From NCBI GenBank assembly GCA_002723035.1, contig PBNH01000019.1, forward strand, positions 1-46,868: 46,868 nt of DNA. Reading direction: 5' to 3'. Shown here piece by piece: positions 8,015 to 17,839 of the stretch. Position 1 is the stretch's first letter. Each line of letters opens with the position of its first letter. Under the pieces are notes generated by a model, which was given only the letters and a program-made list of their open reading frames with translations, was not told the origin of the DNA and did no database searches. The DNA is from Rhodobiaceae bacterium (GTDB taxonomy: Bacteria > Pseudomonadota > Alphaproteobacteria > MED-G09). Made by a program: the position numbers and the translations under genes.

Positions 8015-8680
8015 TTAAAGTAAATTTTTAATTGCTTTATATTTTTGATTAGGAATAGCATATCCCCAATAATTATACCCTGCAATTTTTGGTATTTTTG
8101 GAATATACATTTCTTCTATTTCAACCACCTTAAAACCTGATTTTTTTATTAAACTAGGAATATTTCTATTTATATTACATCCACCAGCAATTTTAGACCA
8201 AAACTTATTAATCCTATTTTGCCATTTTTTTATATTCTCATCAGGTGATATACCATGTTCACAAAAAATTAATTTTCCGTTCTTTTTCAATACTCTTCTT
8301 ATTTCTTTATTTGCTTTTATTACTTCAGGAATAGTACACATTGTATAAGTAACCAAAACAGTATCAAAATAATTATCAGGTAAGGGAATTTCTTCAGCAC
8401 TTGAAGTTATAAAGTTAACACTAAGTTTCTCTTTCTTTGCAATATTTTTAGCCATAATATTGAGCTCTTTAGATGGGTCTATACCCCAAAGTTCAATTAT
8501 TTTTGACTTATCATAAAATGGTAAATTTAAACCTGAGCCAATTCCAACCTCTAAAATTTTACCCTTAGCAAAAGGGGTAACTTTTTTTCTTTGATAGGTA
8601 ATTTGTTTTGAAGAACAAGCACAATTTAAAAATCTCGGTAATAAATATTTTTCATAAATATTCATTTTATCATTTCTCAT
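8015..8680 (-). CDS. Class I SAM-dependent methyltransferase
   Basis: A 221-residue methyltransferase. Motif I (LEVGIGSGLNLPFY), the acidic ribose-binding end of strand 2 (LWGIDPS), motif II (FDTVLVTYTMCTIPE) and motif III (LKKNGKLIFCEHG) are all visible. Together with the CACSSKQITYQR segment before motif I, this resembles the METTL7/phospholipid N-methyltransferase-like branch, so a lipid or thiol acceptor is possible. A second ATG five codons in (MNIYEKYLLP) could be the true start; neither has a convincing ribosome site. It probably heads a short operon with the PsiE-like gene. Confidence 0.85.
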   Translation of the reverse strand: MRNDKMNIYEKYLLPRFLNCACSSKQITYQRKKVTPFAKGKILEVGIGSGLNLPFYDKSKIIELWGIDPSKELNIMAKNIAKKEKLSVNFITSSAEEIPLPDNYFDTVLVTYTMCTIPEVIKANKEIRRVLKKNGKLIFCEHGISPDENIKKWQNRINKFWSKIAGGCNINRNIPSLIKKSGFKVVEIEEMYIPKIPKIAGYNYWGYAIPNQKYKAIKNLL

Positions 8681-8728
8681 ATTGTTATTTCTTTTAAATA
8701 GAAATTTTAAAAAAATTCTTTATAAAAA

Positions 8729-9790
8729 TTATTTATCGATATGCCCATTAATTATTAATTCTATTTCATTTATCGAAATAATATTACCTTTACCATAGTT
8801 TTCTGCCTGTTCAAATAATCTCACAAATAAGATATCATCATTTACATTTTGATTAATTGTAATTTTTTTTGAATTTTCTATTTTTTTTGTCCATATGTCT
8901 CTGACTTTTTGCCAAAAATCCTTTGTTTTTGACCAATATACATCACCTGCTGACCAATCAAAATTTTTAATTCTTTGATATCTTGCTAAACCAATTTCTT
9001 TAGCCAAAACAAAATCTTCTAAGGTTACTTTATTGTTGTTTTGTTCATGAACCCATCCACTAGGGGTAATTGTATGAATATTTGTCCCAACAATTAAATC
9101 ATAATCACTTCTAAAAGATTTTTCTCTTCTTGGAAGGGGTCTAGATGTTTCATTGCTTTTCCATGTTGAGGAATTTAGATAATGCTTCCATTTTCCGTAT
9201 CCCTCATATCTTGGCGAGTCATCTACTTGATAAACAAATTGAGACCATGTTCCTTTTCTTTTATCTATAGGAATACTATTTTTTTTCCAAGTATCATTAC
9301 CAATATAGGTATTTATTGATTTATCCTCATACTTCCAATCTTGTCTCCAATGCTTAACAACAATTGGTTCTGAGACAGTACCGTCGGCTTCTTCGAAAAA
9401 CATCACCATAATATGCTGTAAACTAATAAAATTTTCTTCATCTTTTATAACAATCACAAATTCAGTACCCCATGATTGATATGGTTTTGAAGGTATATAT
9501 CCATTTACAAAACCCATAGTCTCCATAAAGTCAAAATTAACTTTATATTCACCCTGCATGGCTAGAATAGCTAGTCTATCCTTTTCAAACTTACTTAAAT
9601 TATTATTTTGTAATTCTAACCAAAACGGATTTGGGTTTTTATCTAAATCAACATTTGGCCCAGTTGAGGTTCCACCTCTGGGAATAAAAATCTCTGGATT
9701 ATCTAATTGAGTCCATCCAAAAATATAATTATTTTCACTAGCAAAGGTACTATGACTAAAAATTATTAAAAAAAATAAAAAAAATTTCAT
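8729..9790 (-). CDS. Secreted DUF6607-like protein of unknown function
   Basis: A 353-residue protein with a signal peptide (about 1-17, ending FAS). It is rich in Trp, Tyr and charged residues, with conserved-looking blocks VVKHWRQDWKYED, KGTWSQFVYQVDDSPRYEGYG and PLPRREKSFRSDYD. From memory these resemble the DUF6607 family found in marine proteobacteria and Bacteroidetes; the assignment is tentative. The Trp/Tyr-rich, beta-prone sequence suggests a periplasmic or surface binding protein. No enzymatic motif is recognisable. It stands between the FabH-like gene and the methyltransferase on the same strand with gaps large enough for its own promoter. Confidence 0.7.
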   Translation of the reverse strand: MKFFLFFLIIFSHSTFASENNYIFGWTQLDNPEIFIPRGGTSTGPNVDLDKNPNPFWLELQNNNLSKFEKDRLAILAMQGEYKVNFDFMETMGFVNGYIPSKPYQSWGTEFVIVIKDEENFISLQHIMVMFFEEADGTVSEPIVVKHWRQDWKYEDKSINTYIGNDTWKKNSIPIDKRKGTWSQFVYQVDDSPRYEGYGKWKHYLNSSTWKSNETSRPLPRREKSFRSDYDLIVGTNIHTITPSGWVHEQNNNKVTLEDFVLAKEIGLARYQRIKNFDWSAGDVYWSKTKDFWQKVRDIWTKKIENSKKITINQNVNDDILFVRLFEQAENYGKGNIISINEIELIINGHIDK

Positions 9791-9969
9791 AAGAATTTAT
9801 TCGGTTTTAATTAGAGATATAGGTTTAAAATATCCATAATTAATTAAAAAAAAGGTTAATAAAAAAGTTTTTAATTTGGTAATTTTTAGCATAATTATTT
9901 TCTCCACAAAATTAATTTAAGACAATGAGGCAAAAATATACAAGCTTTTATTTGTATCATTTAAATAAA

Positions 9970-11094
9970 TTATAAGGTTTTTTTAAGGATCACACTTCCA
10001 GCAGAATATCCAGCTCCAAATGAACATAAGACCCCTATTTCATTTTTTTTCATGTCTTGACTATATAAGGAAAAAGCTATTATGGAACCTGCTGATGAGG
10101 TATTAGCATAATCTTGTAATATATTAGGTTGCTCATGGTCCTCTGGAACTCTGCCCAAAACTTTTTTTCCAATAAAATCATTCATGCTTTTGTTTGCTTG
10201 ATGAAGCCATAATCTTTTAATTTTTTCAATGCCAATATTTTCTTCAGAAAGATGATCAATTATTAATTGACTAACCATTGGAACAACTTCTTTAAAAACT
10301 TTTCTACCTTCTTGCATAAATAATAAATCTCTATCCAATGGAGAAGATTTTTTTGCATTATTGAGGAAACCAAAATTATTTCTAATATTGTTAGAAAATT
10401 GAGTAATACATTTGGTCGAAATTATCTCAAAGCAGTTATTTGAAGCAGCTGTATCTCCATCTTCTAGAATCATCGCTGTGCATACATCACCAAAAATAAA
10501 ATGACAGTCTCGATCTTTAAAATCTAAATGGCCCGAACAAATTTCTGGATCAACTATTAGAATAGTCTTTGCGCTTCCGGATCTAATCATATCTGCTGCT
10601 GCTTGAATAGCAAATGTAGCAGATGAACATGCAACATTCATATCAAAAGCAAATCCTTTTATGCCAAGTAGCTCTTGGACCTCGATTGATATAGCAGGAT
10701 ATGCTCTTTCAAGATTTGAACAAGCGGTTATTACTGCATCAATATCTTCAGGGGTCTTACCTGCTTTATCTAGAGCTTCTTTAGAGGCTTTTAATGACAT
10801 TTCAGCAAGAATTGACGGTTCATCATTACTTCTTTTATCTAAAATTGGATGCATTATTTCTGGATCAAGAATACCCTTCTTATCCATTACATATCTATTT
10901 TTAATACCAGAAGCATTAAAAATAAATTCTTCATTTGATAATTCTAAAGCAACTTTTTCACCAAGATCTATTTTATTTTTGTTAGCTAAATTATAATTTT
11001 TCGCATACTGATTGTAAGCACTAACTAATTCCTCATTAGTAATAGATTCCTTTGGAGTAAATACGCCCGTACCGCTAATTACAATTTGTTTCAT
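9970..11094 (-). CDS. Beta-ketoacyl-ACP synthase III (FabH2/PA3286-like)
   Basis: A thiolase-fold condensing enzyme of 374 residues with the FabH-type catalytic triad Cys156 (NVACSSATF), His298 (WLHQANKSM) and Asn331 (YANTSSAGS). It is about 50 residues longer than E. coli FabH, with an insertion after the first strand (roughly residues 28-60). Its length and motifs match the Pseudomonas PA3286 type, which condenses octanoyl-CoA with malonyl-ACP and so feeds beta-oxidation products into fatty acid synthesis. It has no fab neighbours. Assignment to that subfamily rests on length and remembered motifs; a secondary-metabolite ketosynthase is the alternative. Confidence 0.85.
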   Translation of the reverse strand: MKQIVISGTGVFTPKESITNEELVSAYNQYAKNYNLANKNKIDLGEKVALELSNEEFIFNASGIKNRYVMDKKGILDPEIMHPILDKRSNDEPSILAEMSLKASKEALDKAGKTPEDIDAVITACSNLERAYPAISIEVQELLGIKGFAFDMNVACSSATFAIQAAADMIRSGSAKTILIVDPEICSGHLDFKDRDCHFIFGDVCTAMILEDGDTAASNNCFEIISTKCITQFSNNIRNNFGFLNNAKKSSPLDRDLLFMQEGRKVFKEVVPMVSQLIIDHLSEENIGIEKIKRLWLHQANKSMNDFIGKKVLGRVPEDHEQPNILQDYANTSSAGSIIAFSLYSQDMKKNEIGVLCSFGAGYSAGSVILKKTL

Positions 11095-11198
11095 ATCATT
11101 AAAATAAAACTAAATATAAAATTTTAACAGAAAAACTTACTTAATAATTAAGAAGAATGTGAAATGTAAGTATTTGAAAATTTTTTGTTCAATTATTT

Positions 11199-12020
11199 TT
11201 ATTGTTTGCTCTCAATTAGAATTTTTGTCTTTATTTCTTCGTCTGACTCGCCAACTCTGATACCCGAAATTGGAATTACATCAAGATAATCAAAGCCTAC
11301 AGCTAATTTTACATACTTATCATCCGGTGAAATACCATTGGAAATATCAAAACCTACCCAACCTAAATTTTCAATAAAAACTTCTGCCCATGCGTGGCTT
11401 GCATCTTGAATATTAGTATTATTTAGCATTAGATAACCACTAACATATCTTGATGGATAGCCTAACAATCTACTAGAAGCTAAAAAAATATGCACATGAT
11501 CTTGGCATACACCAAAACCTAAACCCAAGGATTCCTCGGCAGTAGTTTTTATACTAGTTTTTCCTTTTAAATATTTAACTTTTAGCAATATATTTTTTGA
11601 CAGAAGATTTAATAACTCAATATCTGAAAAAATTTTTTTATCAATATCCTTAAAAAGATCAGATACTAGTTTTTTAGTCTTAGAGCCTGCATAAGTATAA
11701 TCAGAAGAGGAGAATTTAAAAAGATCAATCGGAACGCAGCCTTTATGAGGACCAGTAATGCCATCTGTGTCCCATATTTCTAATTTACCATAGCTTGTTA
11801 TTTCTATTTGTTTAGCCTCGTTAATTGTTTTACATAAGTGGATTTTATTACCTTGAAAGTCATTAGTTTCCAGCTCAATTGAACAGCCGCTTACATCAAT
11901 ATTCCAATTTAATATTTTTTGATTACCCTCATTCATAGGCGTAATTCTTAATTTTTGAATAGCTGATAAGGGGGCATTATTATAGCTAAATATAGTTTTA
12001 TGTCTTATATTAAAAATCAT
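11199..12020 (-). CDS. Transglutaminase-like cysteine protease/transferase
   Basis: A 273-residue protein with the N-terminal beta domain typical of bacterial transglutaminase-like proteins (about residues 1-80) followed by the papain-like catalytic core: Cys in GFGVCQDHVHIFLASSR, His in DASHAWAEVF and Asp in GWVGFDISNG. It is the last gene of a three-gene operon, 3 bases after the alpha-E gene. In this conserved neighbourhood it is thought to process or transfer a peptide made by the ATP-grasp partner. The reaction has not been established to my knowledge. Confidence 0.88.
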   Translation of the reverse strand: MIFNIRHKTIFSYNNAPLSAIQKLRITPMNEGNQKILNWNIDVSGCSIELETNDFQGNKIHLCKTINEAKQIEITSYGKLEIWDTDGITGPHKGCVPIDLFKFSSSDYTYAGSKTKKLVSDLFKDIDKKIFSDIELLNLLSKNILLKVKYLKGKTSIKTTAEESLGLGFGVCQDHVHIFLASSRLLGYPSRYVSGYLMLNNTNIQDASHAWAEVFIENLGWVGFDISNGISPDDKYVKLAVGFDYLDVIPISGIRVGESDEEIKTKILIESKQ

Positions 12021-12023
12021 TTC

Positions 12024-12962
12024 CTAAACCAGATTAAATTCTTTTGTGATCGTATTGTGTAACTCTTCATTTTTTTCTGTATATTCTTTAATAAAGTTAT
12101 ATAGTTTTTTATTATGAACCGTTCTAATAATACCGCTTGTAAGATTTTTTTGAGTACTCTTTGCTAAATTGAATGATTTAAATTTTTTTTCATACGTCTT
12201 TTGAAGATAACCCAAATTAGATAATATTTCTTTATTACAAAAAGATAAAGATCTTGGCATTCTCTCATCAAAAACTAAAAAATTAGTAATTGCTGCAGGG
12301 TCTAAATATTCTCCGCTAAGCCAATTAAAAGACCTCCAGGCAGATAATGACCTCAATAATATTTCCCATCTATTATAATCTATTTTACTTACCAAAACCG
12401 TTTTTCTTAATAATATTCGATAATATTTTGTATTTAAGATTAAAGCAGTATTATTAGACCTCTCTATAAACGTACCAATTCTAATAAAGTGAAATGTGTC
12501 GTTTCTTAACATGGTTCCGTAAACAGAACCTCTAAAAACAGTTCCAGTATTTAATATTTTCTCAATAATATCAGGTAAATTATTTATCTTTATAGGGCTA
12601 TCTAAAATTTTTTGGGCAGAGTCCCAAGATTGATTTAAAGAATTAGAAACCTCTCTTGTTAAAGCAGTTCTGACAATTTTTCCATTTGTACGCGCTTTTT
12701 GTAAAAGGTTTTTAATATTGTTTTCATTATCCTCATCGTTAATTAAAAATTTTAAAACATTATTTAATGAAAAATCATCATATTTTTTTTTAAAAATATT
12801 TTTATCATATTCCTCAATTAGGAACCTTACAAGATCATTATTACTCTCTTTAGATGTGATTGAGTAATGAAGACCAGCCTGTATTTTTCTAGCAGTATTT
12901 TCTGCTCGTTCCAAGTACCTTGCCATCCAATACAAATTATCCGCATATCGTCCAAGCATCAT
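12024..12962 (-). CDS. Alpha-E domain protein
   Basis: A 312-residue all-helical protein starting MMLGRYADNLYWMARYLERAENTARK, the hallmark N-terminus of the alpha-E family. Other typical segments are SWDSAQKI, FRGSVYGTMLRNDTFHFIRIGTFIERSNNTA and WRSFNWLSGEYLDPAAITNFLVFDERMPRSL. No catalytic residues are known. It overlaps the upstream ATP-grasp gene by one base (TAATG), indicating tight coupling, and probably forms a complex with it and the downstream transglutaminase-like protein. Confidence 0.92.
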   Translation of the reverse strand: MMLGRYADNLYWMARYLERAENTARKIQAGLHYSITSKESNNDLVRFLIEEYDKNIFKKKYDDFSLNNVLKFLINDEDNENNIKNLLQKARTNGKIVRTALTREVSNSLNQSWDSAQKILDSPIKINNLPDIIEKILNTGTVFRGSVYGTMLRNDTFHFIRIGTFIERSNNTALILNTKYYRILLRKTVLVSKIDYNRWEILLRSLSAWRSFNWLSGEYLDPAAITNFLVFDERMPRSLSFCNKEILSNLGYLQKTYEKKFKSFNLAKSTQKNLTSGIIRTVHNKKLYNFIKEYTEKNEELHNTITKEFNLV

Positions 12963-14383
12963 TAATCAATTATCCATGTATCTTTTGTTCCACCACCTTG
13001 GCTTGAATTCACTAATAAAGAGTCCTTTTTTAGGGCTACTCTTGTTAAGCCTCCATCAGTGACATGAATTTCAGAGGGCGACATTAAAGCAAAAGGTCTT
13101 AAATCTACATGTCTTGGAGATAGACCCTTATCTGTTAAAATTGGTACAGTTGATAATGCAATCGTCGGCTGTGCAATGTAATCATTGGGTCTTGAAATTA
13201 ATTTCTTTTTAAATTTTTTAATTTCACTTTTACTGCTAGTAGGACCAATTAACATTCCATAACCACCTGATCCATGAACTTCCTTAACAACTAATTTTTC
13301 TAAATTTTCTAGAACATATTTGAGCGAATTTTCTTCAGAGCACCTCCATGTTTTTACATTTTTTAAAATTGGTTTTTCAGCAAGATAAAATTTAATTATT
13401 TCAGGAATATATGAATAAACAGCTTTATCATCTGCAATCCCTGTGCCTGGCGCATTAGCAAGCATTATATTGCCTGATCTGTAAACATCAAACAAACCAG
13501 GTAATCCAATCAAACTGTTTGGATTAAACGTTAGAGGATCCAAATAATCATCGTCTACACGTCTGTAGAGTATATCAATAATTTCCTTACCTTTTGTTGT
13601 TTTTATAACAATTTTATTATTATCGATAATTAGATCACGCCATTCTAATAAATTTACACCCATTTCGTCAGCAAGAAAGCTATGTTCAAAATAAGCAGAA
13701 TTAAATATGCCAGGTGTTAACACAGCTAAATTTGGAGTATTAGAGTGACTACCATAGCATTTAATTAGTGATTTAAATAAAAGATCTGGATAGTTATAAA
13801 CATTTTTAACATTGTATCTTGTAAATAACTCAGGAAACATATGCATCATAGTTGATCTATTCTCAATCATGTAGGAGGAGCCCGAGGGAACCCTCAGATT
13901 ATCCTCCAAAACATAAAATTGTTTTTTAGAGGTTCTTATCAAATCAATACCAGAAATATGGATATAAATACCGCCAGGAGGTCTAAAACCACACATCTGT
14001 GGTTTAAATGCAGAATTATTATTTATTAATTTACTTGGTATTATTCCATCTTTTATTATTTTTTGATTAAAATAAATATCCTCTATAAATAAGTTTAATG
14101 CCTTCAATCTCTGAATAATTCCCTTTTTTACGAAATTCCATTCTTTTTTTTCAATTATTCTTGGTATCAAATCAAAAGGTATTAATCTCTCCTCAGCCTT
14201 ATCATTTCCATAAACATTAAAAGTTATGCCGACCTTTCTGAATAATTCCTCGGCCTTAATTGATTGTTTTAACAATATTGACGAGTTTTGATCATTAAGC
14301 CATGAATATAATCTCTTATATAACTTATTTGAAGTTTCTCCATTCCTATTTAACATTTCATCATACATAATAATTAAAGACAT
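12962..14383 (-). CDS. Circularly permuted ATP-grasp protein
   Basis: A 473-residue member of the circularly permuted ATP-grasp family (formerly DUF404/DUF407). Typical parts are the opening YDEMLNRNGE, GIDLIRTSKKQFYVLEDNLRVPSGSSYM, LEWRDLIIDNNKI, the LANAPGTGIADDKAVY loop, KEVHGSGGYGMLIGP and RHVDLRPFALM. These proteins are predicted amidoligases that join amino acids or peptides using ATP. It heads the operon with the alpha-E and transglutaminase-like genes, a pairing repeated across many bacteria and predicted to make or attach a peptide. The true start may be the internal ATG at codon 6, just before YDEML. Confidence 0.92.
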   Translation of the reverse strand: MSLIIMYDEMLNRNGETSNKLYKRLYSWLNDQNSSILLKQSIKAEELFRKVGITFNVYGNDKAEERLIPFDLIPRIIEKKEWNFVKKGIIQRLKALNLFIEDIYFNQKIIKDGIIPSKLINNNSAFKPQMCGFRPPGGIYIHISGIDLIRTSKKQFYVLEDNLRVPSGSSYMIENRSTMMHMFPELFTRYNVKNVYNYPDLLFKSLIKCYGSHSNTPNLAVLTPGIFNSAYFEHSFLADEMGVNLLEWRDLIIDNNKIVIKTTKGKEIIDILYRRVDDDYLDPLTFNPNSLIGLPGLFDVYRSGNIMLANAPGTGIADDKAVYSYIPEIIKFYLAEKPILKNVKTWRCSEENSLKYVLENLEKLVVKEVHGSGGYGMLIGPTSSKSEIKKFKKKLISRPNDYIAQPTIALSTVPILTDKGLSPRHVDLRPFALMSPSEIHVTDGGLTRVALKKDSLLVNSSQGGGTKDTWIID

Positions 14384-14544
14384 TTTTCATGCCAAAATAG
14401 GAATAGTTACTAAATTAGAAAATTTTATGAAGTTTTAGTTGTTTAAATTCACTCAAATGTTAAGAAGTTGTTTATAATTCTTATTTGTTAATCATATTCT
14501 ATTTTTTCTTAGATGTAACTATTCTACCGGATACGCACTTAAAA

Positions 14545-16374
14545 CTACTCTACCGTCACAGACTTGGCTAAATTTCTTGGCTGATCAACATCTGTACCTT
14601 TTAATAAAGCAATATGATAAGCAATCAATTGATTAGGTAAAGTGTAAACAAATGGAGCTGAAATAATGTCAGTTTCATCAACTAAAAATGTTTTAATTTT
14701 ATTTTTAATTAGACCAATATTATGCAAACCCTCATTATCGGTAAGAAGAATTACAGATGCATCTCTTGCAATTACCTCATAGAGATTTGAAACAGTCTTT
14801 TCGTATAAACTATTACTTGGAGCAATCATAAAGATAGGTAAATCTTTTTCTAACAATGCAATAGGTCCATGCTTCATCTCTCCAGCAGGATAACCTTCCG
14901 CATGAACATAAGAAATTTCTTTTAATTTTAAAGCACCTTCCATTGCCACAGGATACATTTGCCCCCTTCCAAGATATAATGTTGTAGTTATATTTGAAAG
15001 ATCATGAGCTAAATCAATAATTTCATCCTCTTTATCCAAAGTATTTGAAATTAATCTAGGTATGGATAGAAGGGATTTAACATACTCTTTTTCTTGCTCT
15101 TTTGATAGAGATCCGTTTGAAGTACCAATTTTTATTGCTAAACAAGCTAAGACAACAAGCTGACAAGTGAAAGCTTTGGTTGATGCAACACCAATTTCAG
15201 GACCAGCGTAAATTTTTAAAGATGCATCTGAGTCTCTACACATTGATGAGTCACCAACATTAACTATTGATATTGTCTTCTGCCCTCGAGATTTACAATG
15301 CTTTAAGGCGGCAAGTGTATCAGCAGTTTCACCAGATTGAGATATAAAGATTGTTAATCCATTGGAGACCATTGGAGGCTCTCGATATCTAAACTCAGAA
15401 GCTATCTCAACATCAACCTTAACATTTGTAAATTTTTCAAACCAATCTCTAGCAATTAAACCAGCGTAGTAAGAACTTCCACATGCAACCAGCGTAACAT
15501 TAGTGATTGTAGAGAAGTCATAGGGTAAGCTGGGAATATTTAAAACACCTTTATCCATATCAATATAATTTGATAATGATTTAGCAATAACTTCAGGTTG
15601 TTCATGAATTTCTTTTGACATAAAATGTTTAAAAATACCTTTTTCGGATAGGCTAACACTCTCAATAATACTTTGCTTCTCTCTTTTAACTGAAGAGTTA
15701 GAATAATCAAAAACACGAAACGAGTCATTTTCAATTACAGCAACATCACCATCTTTTAAATAAGTAATGTTATCTGAATAAGCACTTAAAGAATAAGTAT
15801 CTGACCCAATGAAATTTTCATTTCTAGCTGATCCAATCGCAAGAGGACTCCCCCCTCTAACAGCAAATAATTTATCAGGTTCATTTAATATTAAAACACC
15901 AAAGGCATAGCTACCCTTTACATCATTCATGGTCGCCCTTATGGAATCATAAGCATTTAATCCTGAATTGATATATGAAGTTATAATATGACAAACGACT
16001 TCAGTATCGGTATCACTAGAAAATTTTACGCCGGCCTCAATTAATTGATTTCTGAGTTGATTATTATTTTCTATAATACCATTATGAACTACCGCGACCT
16101 TATTGGTAATGTGAGGGTGAGCATTTTTTTCTTCAGGTGAGCCATGAGTAGCCCAACGAGTATGGCCAATACCTATTTTCCCAGGTAAAGAGATATTTGC
16201 TAGTTTTTCTTCCAAAAAGCTTAAATTACCTTTTGACCTTACTCTTTCTATTTTTTTGTTATTAATTGTCGCTATACCTGAAGAATCATAACCTCTATAC
16301 TCCAGTCTCTTTAATCCCTCTAATAGAGTAGAGGAGACCTCTCTTTTACTTACTAAGCCAATTATTCCGCACAT
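14545..16374 (-). CDS. glmS: Glutamine-fructose-6-phosphate aminotransferase
   Basis: Makes glucosamine-6-phosphate from fructose-6-phosphate and glutamine, the entry to UDP-GlcNAc, peptidoglycan and lipid A. At 609 residues it equals the E. coli enzyme. The N-terminal nucleophile Cys2 (MCGIIGLVS) is present with RLEYRGYDSSG and GHTRWATHG of the glutaminase domain; the two SIS domains carry CGSSYYAGL, SQSGETADT and EIGVASTKAFT, and the C-terminus DQPRNLAKSVTVE is canonical. The start overlaps the glmU end by 13 bases. There is no room for a glmS ribozyme upstream, because the leader is glmU coding sequence. Confidence 0.98.
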   Translation of the reverse strand: MCGIIGLVSKREVSSTLLEGLKRLEYRGYDSSGIATINNKKIERVRSKGNLSFLEEKLANISLPGKIGIGHTRWATHGSPEEKNAHPHITNKVAVVHNGIIENNNQLRNQLIEAGVKFSSDTDTEVVCHIITSYINSGLNAYDSIRATMNDVKGSYAFGVLILNEPDKLFAVRGGSPLAIGSARNENFIGSDTYSLSAYSDNITYLKDGDVAVIENDSFRVFDYSNSSVKREKQSIIESVSLSEKGIFKHFMSKEIHEQPEVIAKSLSNYIDMDKGVLNIPSLPYDFSTITNVTLVACGSSYYAGLIARDWFEKFTNVKVDVEIASEFRYREPPMVSNGLTIFISQSGETADTLAALKHCKSRGQKTISIVNVGDSSMCRDSDASLKIYAGPEIGVASTKAFTCQLVVLACLAIKIGTSNGSLSKEQEKEYVKSLLSIPRLISNTLDKEDEIIDLAHDLSNITTTLYLGRGQMYPVAMEGALKLKEISYVHAEGYPAGEMKHGPIALLEKDLPIFMIAPSNSLYEKTVSNLYEVIARDASVILLTDNEGLHNIGLIKNKIKTFLVDETDIISAPFVYTLPNQLIAYHIALLKGTDVDQPRNLAKSVTVE

Positions 16375-17714
16375 TGTTCTTCCTCTTTGTTATTTTTTTT
16401 GAATTTTTTAGACCAATTACTTATAAATCTTATAGGGGCTCTTGTTATTGCCAGAGAGTCAGAGTCAACATTTTTTGAAATAGAAGATCCTGCTGCAACA
16501 TTAGCATCGTCACCAATATTAATAGGAGCTATTAAGGATGAATTTGACCCGATGAATGCTCTTTTACCAATAGTTGTTTTATGTTTATTAACTCCATCAT
16601 AGTTACAAGTAATTGTTCCAGCTCCAATATTTGTTGAAACATCAATTTCAGCATCACCAATATAAGATAAATGACTTACCTTGACTTCTTGCTCAAGCCT
16701 GGAGTTTTTAATTTCAACGAAATTTCCGATATTTGAGTCTTTGCCAATATCAGCATTATTTCTTAATCTTGCAAAAGGTCCTATAGATGCGCCATCCTTA
16801 ATAATTGAATTTTCAATTGAACAAAATGATTTGATTATAACATTATCTTTAATTAATACATTTTCTCCAAAAACTATATTTGAACCTATTTCAACATTTT
16901 TTCCAATCTTAGTATCATGATGAAAAAAAACTGTTTCCGGATCTAAAATTGTTGTACCGGATTCCATAAATTTATCTCTGAGCTTATTTTGATAGATTTT
17001 TTCAGCTTTACTTAGACCTTTTTTACTATCAACGCCTATGGTTTCTTCATAATCGCACTCTATAAAGGATGATAAACCACCAGAATTATTATTAATTTCA
17101 ACTAAATCAGAGAGAATGAATTCTTTTTTTGCATTATTATTGTTTATAAGATCTAGATTTTCTCTGAGTCGGTCAGCTTTAATAATCATTATTCCACCAT
17201 TACATAAAGTTATTTTTTTCTCATCCTCATTGGCATCTAATGCCTCAACAATTTTCAAAAGCACTTTATTTTTGACCAGAAGTCTTCCATATCGTCCTGG
17301 ATTATCAGTCTTAAAGCCCAATACAGTTAAATTATTTTTTTTATTAATATTAATTAAATTACTTAATGTTTCTGTTGATAACAAAGGCGTATCACCAAAT
17401 ACAACTAATACATTTTCTACACAGGAAAGATCAATGTCTTTAATACCTTCTTTAACGGCGTCGCCAGTTCCCAATTGATTTTCTTGAAATGCAAAAGTTA
17501 AACCAGTATTAATTTCTTTTAAAAATTTAAAAAATTTTTCGTTTTCTTTATTTAAAACAATAACTGACTCATCATAACCAGCATCCTTAATATTATGCAA
17601 AATATGCTCAATAATAGTTTTACCTGCAATTTTATGTAAAGGTTTTGGAATATTAGAATTCATCCTAGAACCCTTGCCAGCAGCAAGTATTATAGCTATA
17701 TTTTTTTTATTCAT
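16362..17714 (-). CDS. glmU: Bifunctional GlcNAc-1-P uridyltransferase / GlcN-1-P acetyltransferase
   Basis: Makes UDP-GlcNAc from glucosamine-1-phosphate by acetylation then uridylation. The N-terminal pyrophosphorylase domain has LAAGKGSRMNSNIPKPLHKIAG, VVFGDTPLL and NGGIM; the C-terminal half is a left-handed beta helix of hexapeptide repeats (IGKNVEIGSNIVFGENV, IGAGTITCNYDG with the active-site Asn-Tyr, FIGSNSSLIAP). At 450 residues it is close to the E. coli length of 456. It is the first gene of the glmU-glmS operon, divergent from the rhomboid gene. Confidence 0.97.
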   Translation of the reverse strand: MNKKNIAIILAAGKGSRMNSNIPKPLHKIAGKTIIEHILHNIKDAGYDESVIVLNKENEKFFKFLKEINTGLTFAFQENQLGTGDAVKEGIKDIDLSCVENVLVVFGDTPLLSTETLSNLININKKNNLTVLGFKTDNPGRYGRLLVKNKVLLKIVEALDANEDEKKITLCNGGIMIIKADRLRENLDLINNNNAKKEFILSDLVEINNNSGGLSSFIECDYEETIGVDSKKGLSKAEKIYQNKLRDKFMESGTTILDPETVFFHHDTKIGKNVEIGSNIVFGENVLIKDNVIIKSFCSIENSIIKDGASIGPFARLRNNADIGKDSNIGNFVEIKNSRLEQEVKVSHLSYIGDAEIDVSTNIGAGTITCNYDGVNKHKTTIGKRAFIGSNSSLIAPINIGDDANVAAGSSISKNVDSDSLAITRAPIRFISNWSKKFKKNNKEEEQCAE

Positions 17715-17839
17715 AATAAAGAAGCCTTTTAAATTAGGTTATAATATCCAATGAATTGATACTAATTTGAAATAAACTCTTGTTTCATTATGTAACTTAA
17801 ATAATTAATTAAAATTTTAAAATAAATAGTTGATATAAA

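Noticed and set aside
10661-10996. 111-residue plus-strand frame within the FabH-like gene
   Set aside because: Antisense to a conserved synthase with an intact triad; no homology signals.
16375-16450. Possible glmS ribozyme or riboswitch
   Set aside because: The region upstream of glmS is glmU coding sequence and none of the ribozyme core is visible.
17116-17478. 120-residue plus-strand frame within glmU
   Set aside because: Antisense shadow of a highly conserved enzyme; low-complexity Ser/Leu/Phe composition typical of the reverse frame of AT-rich genes.
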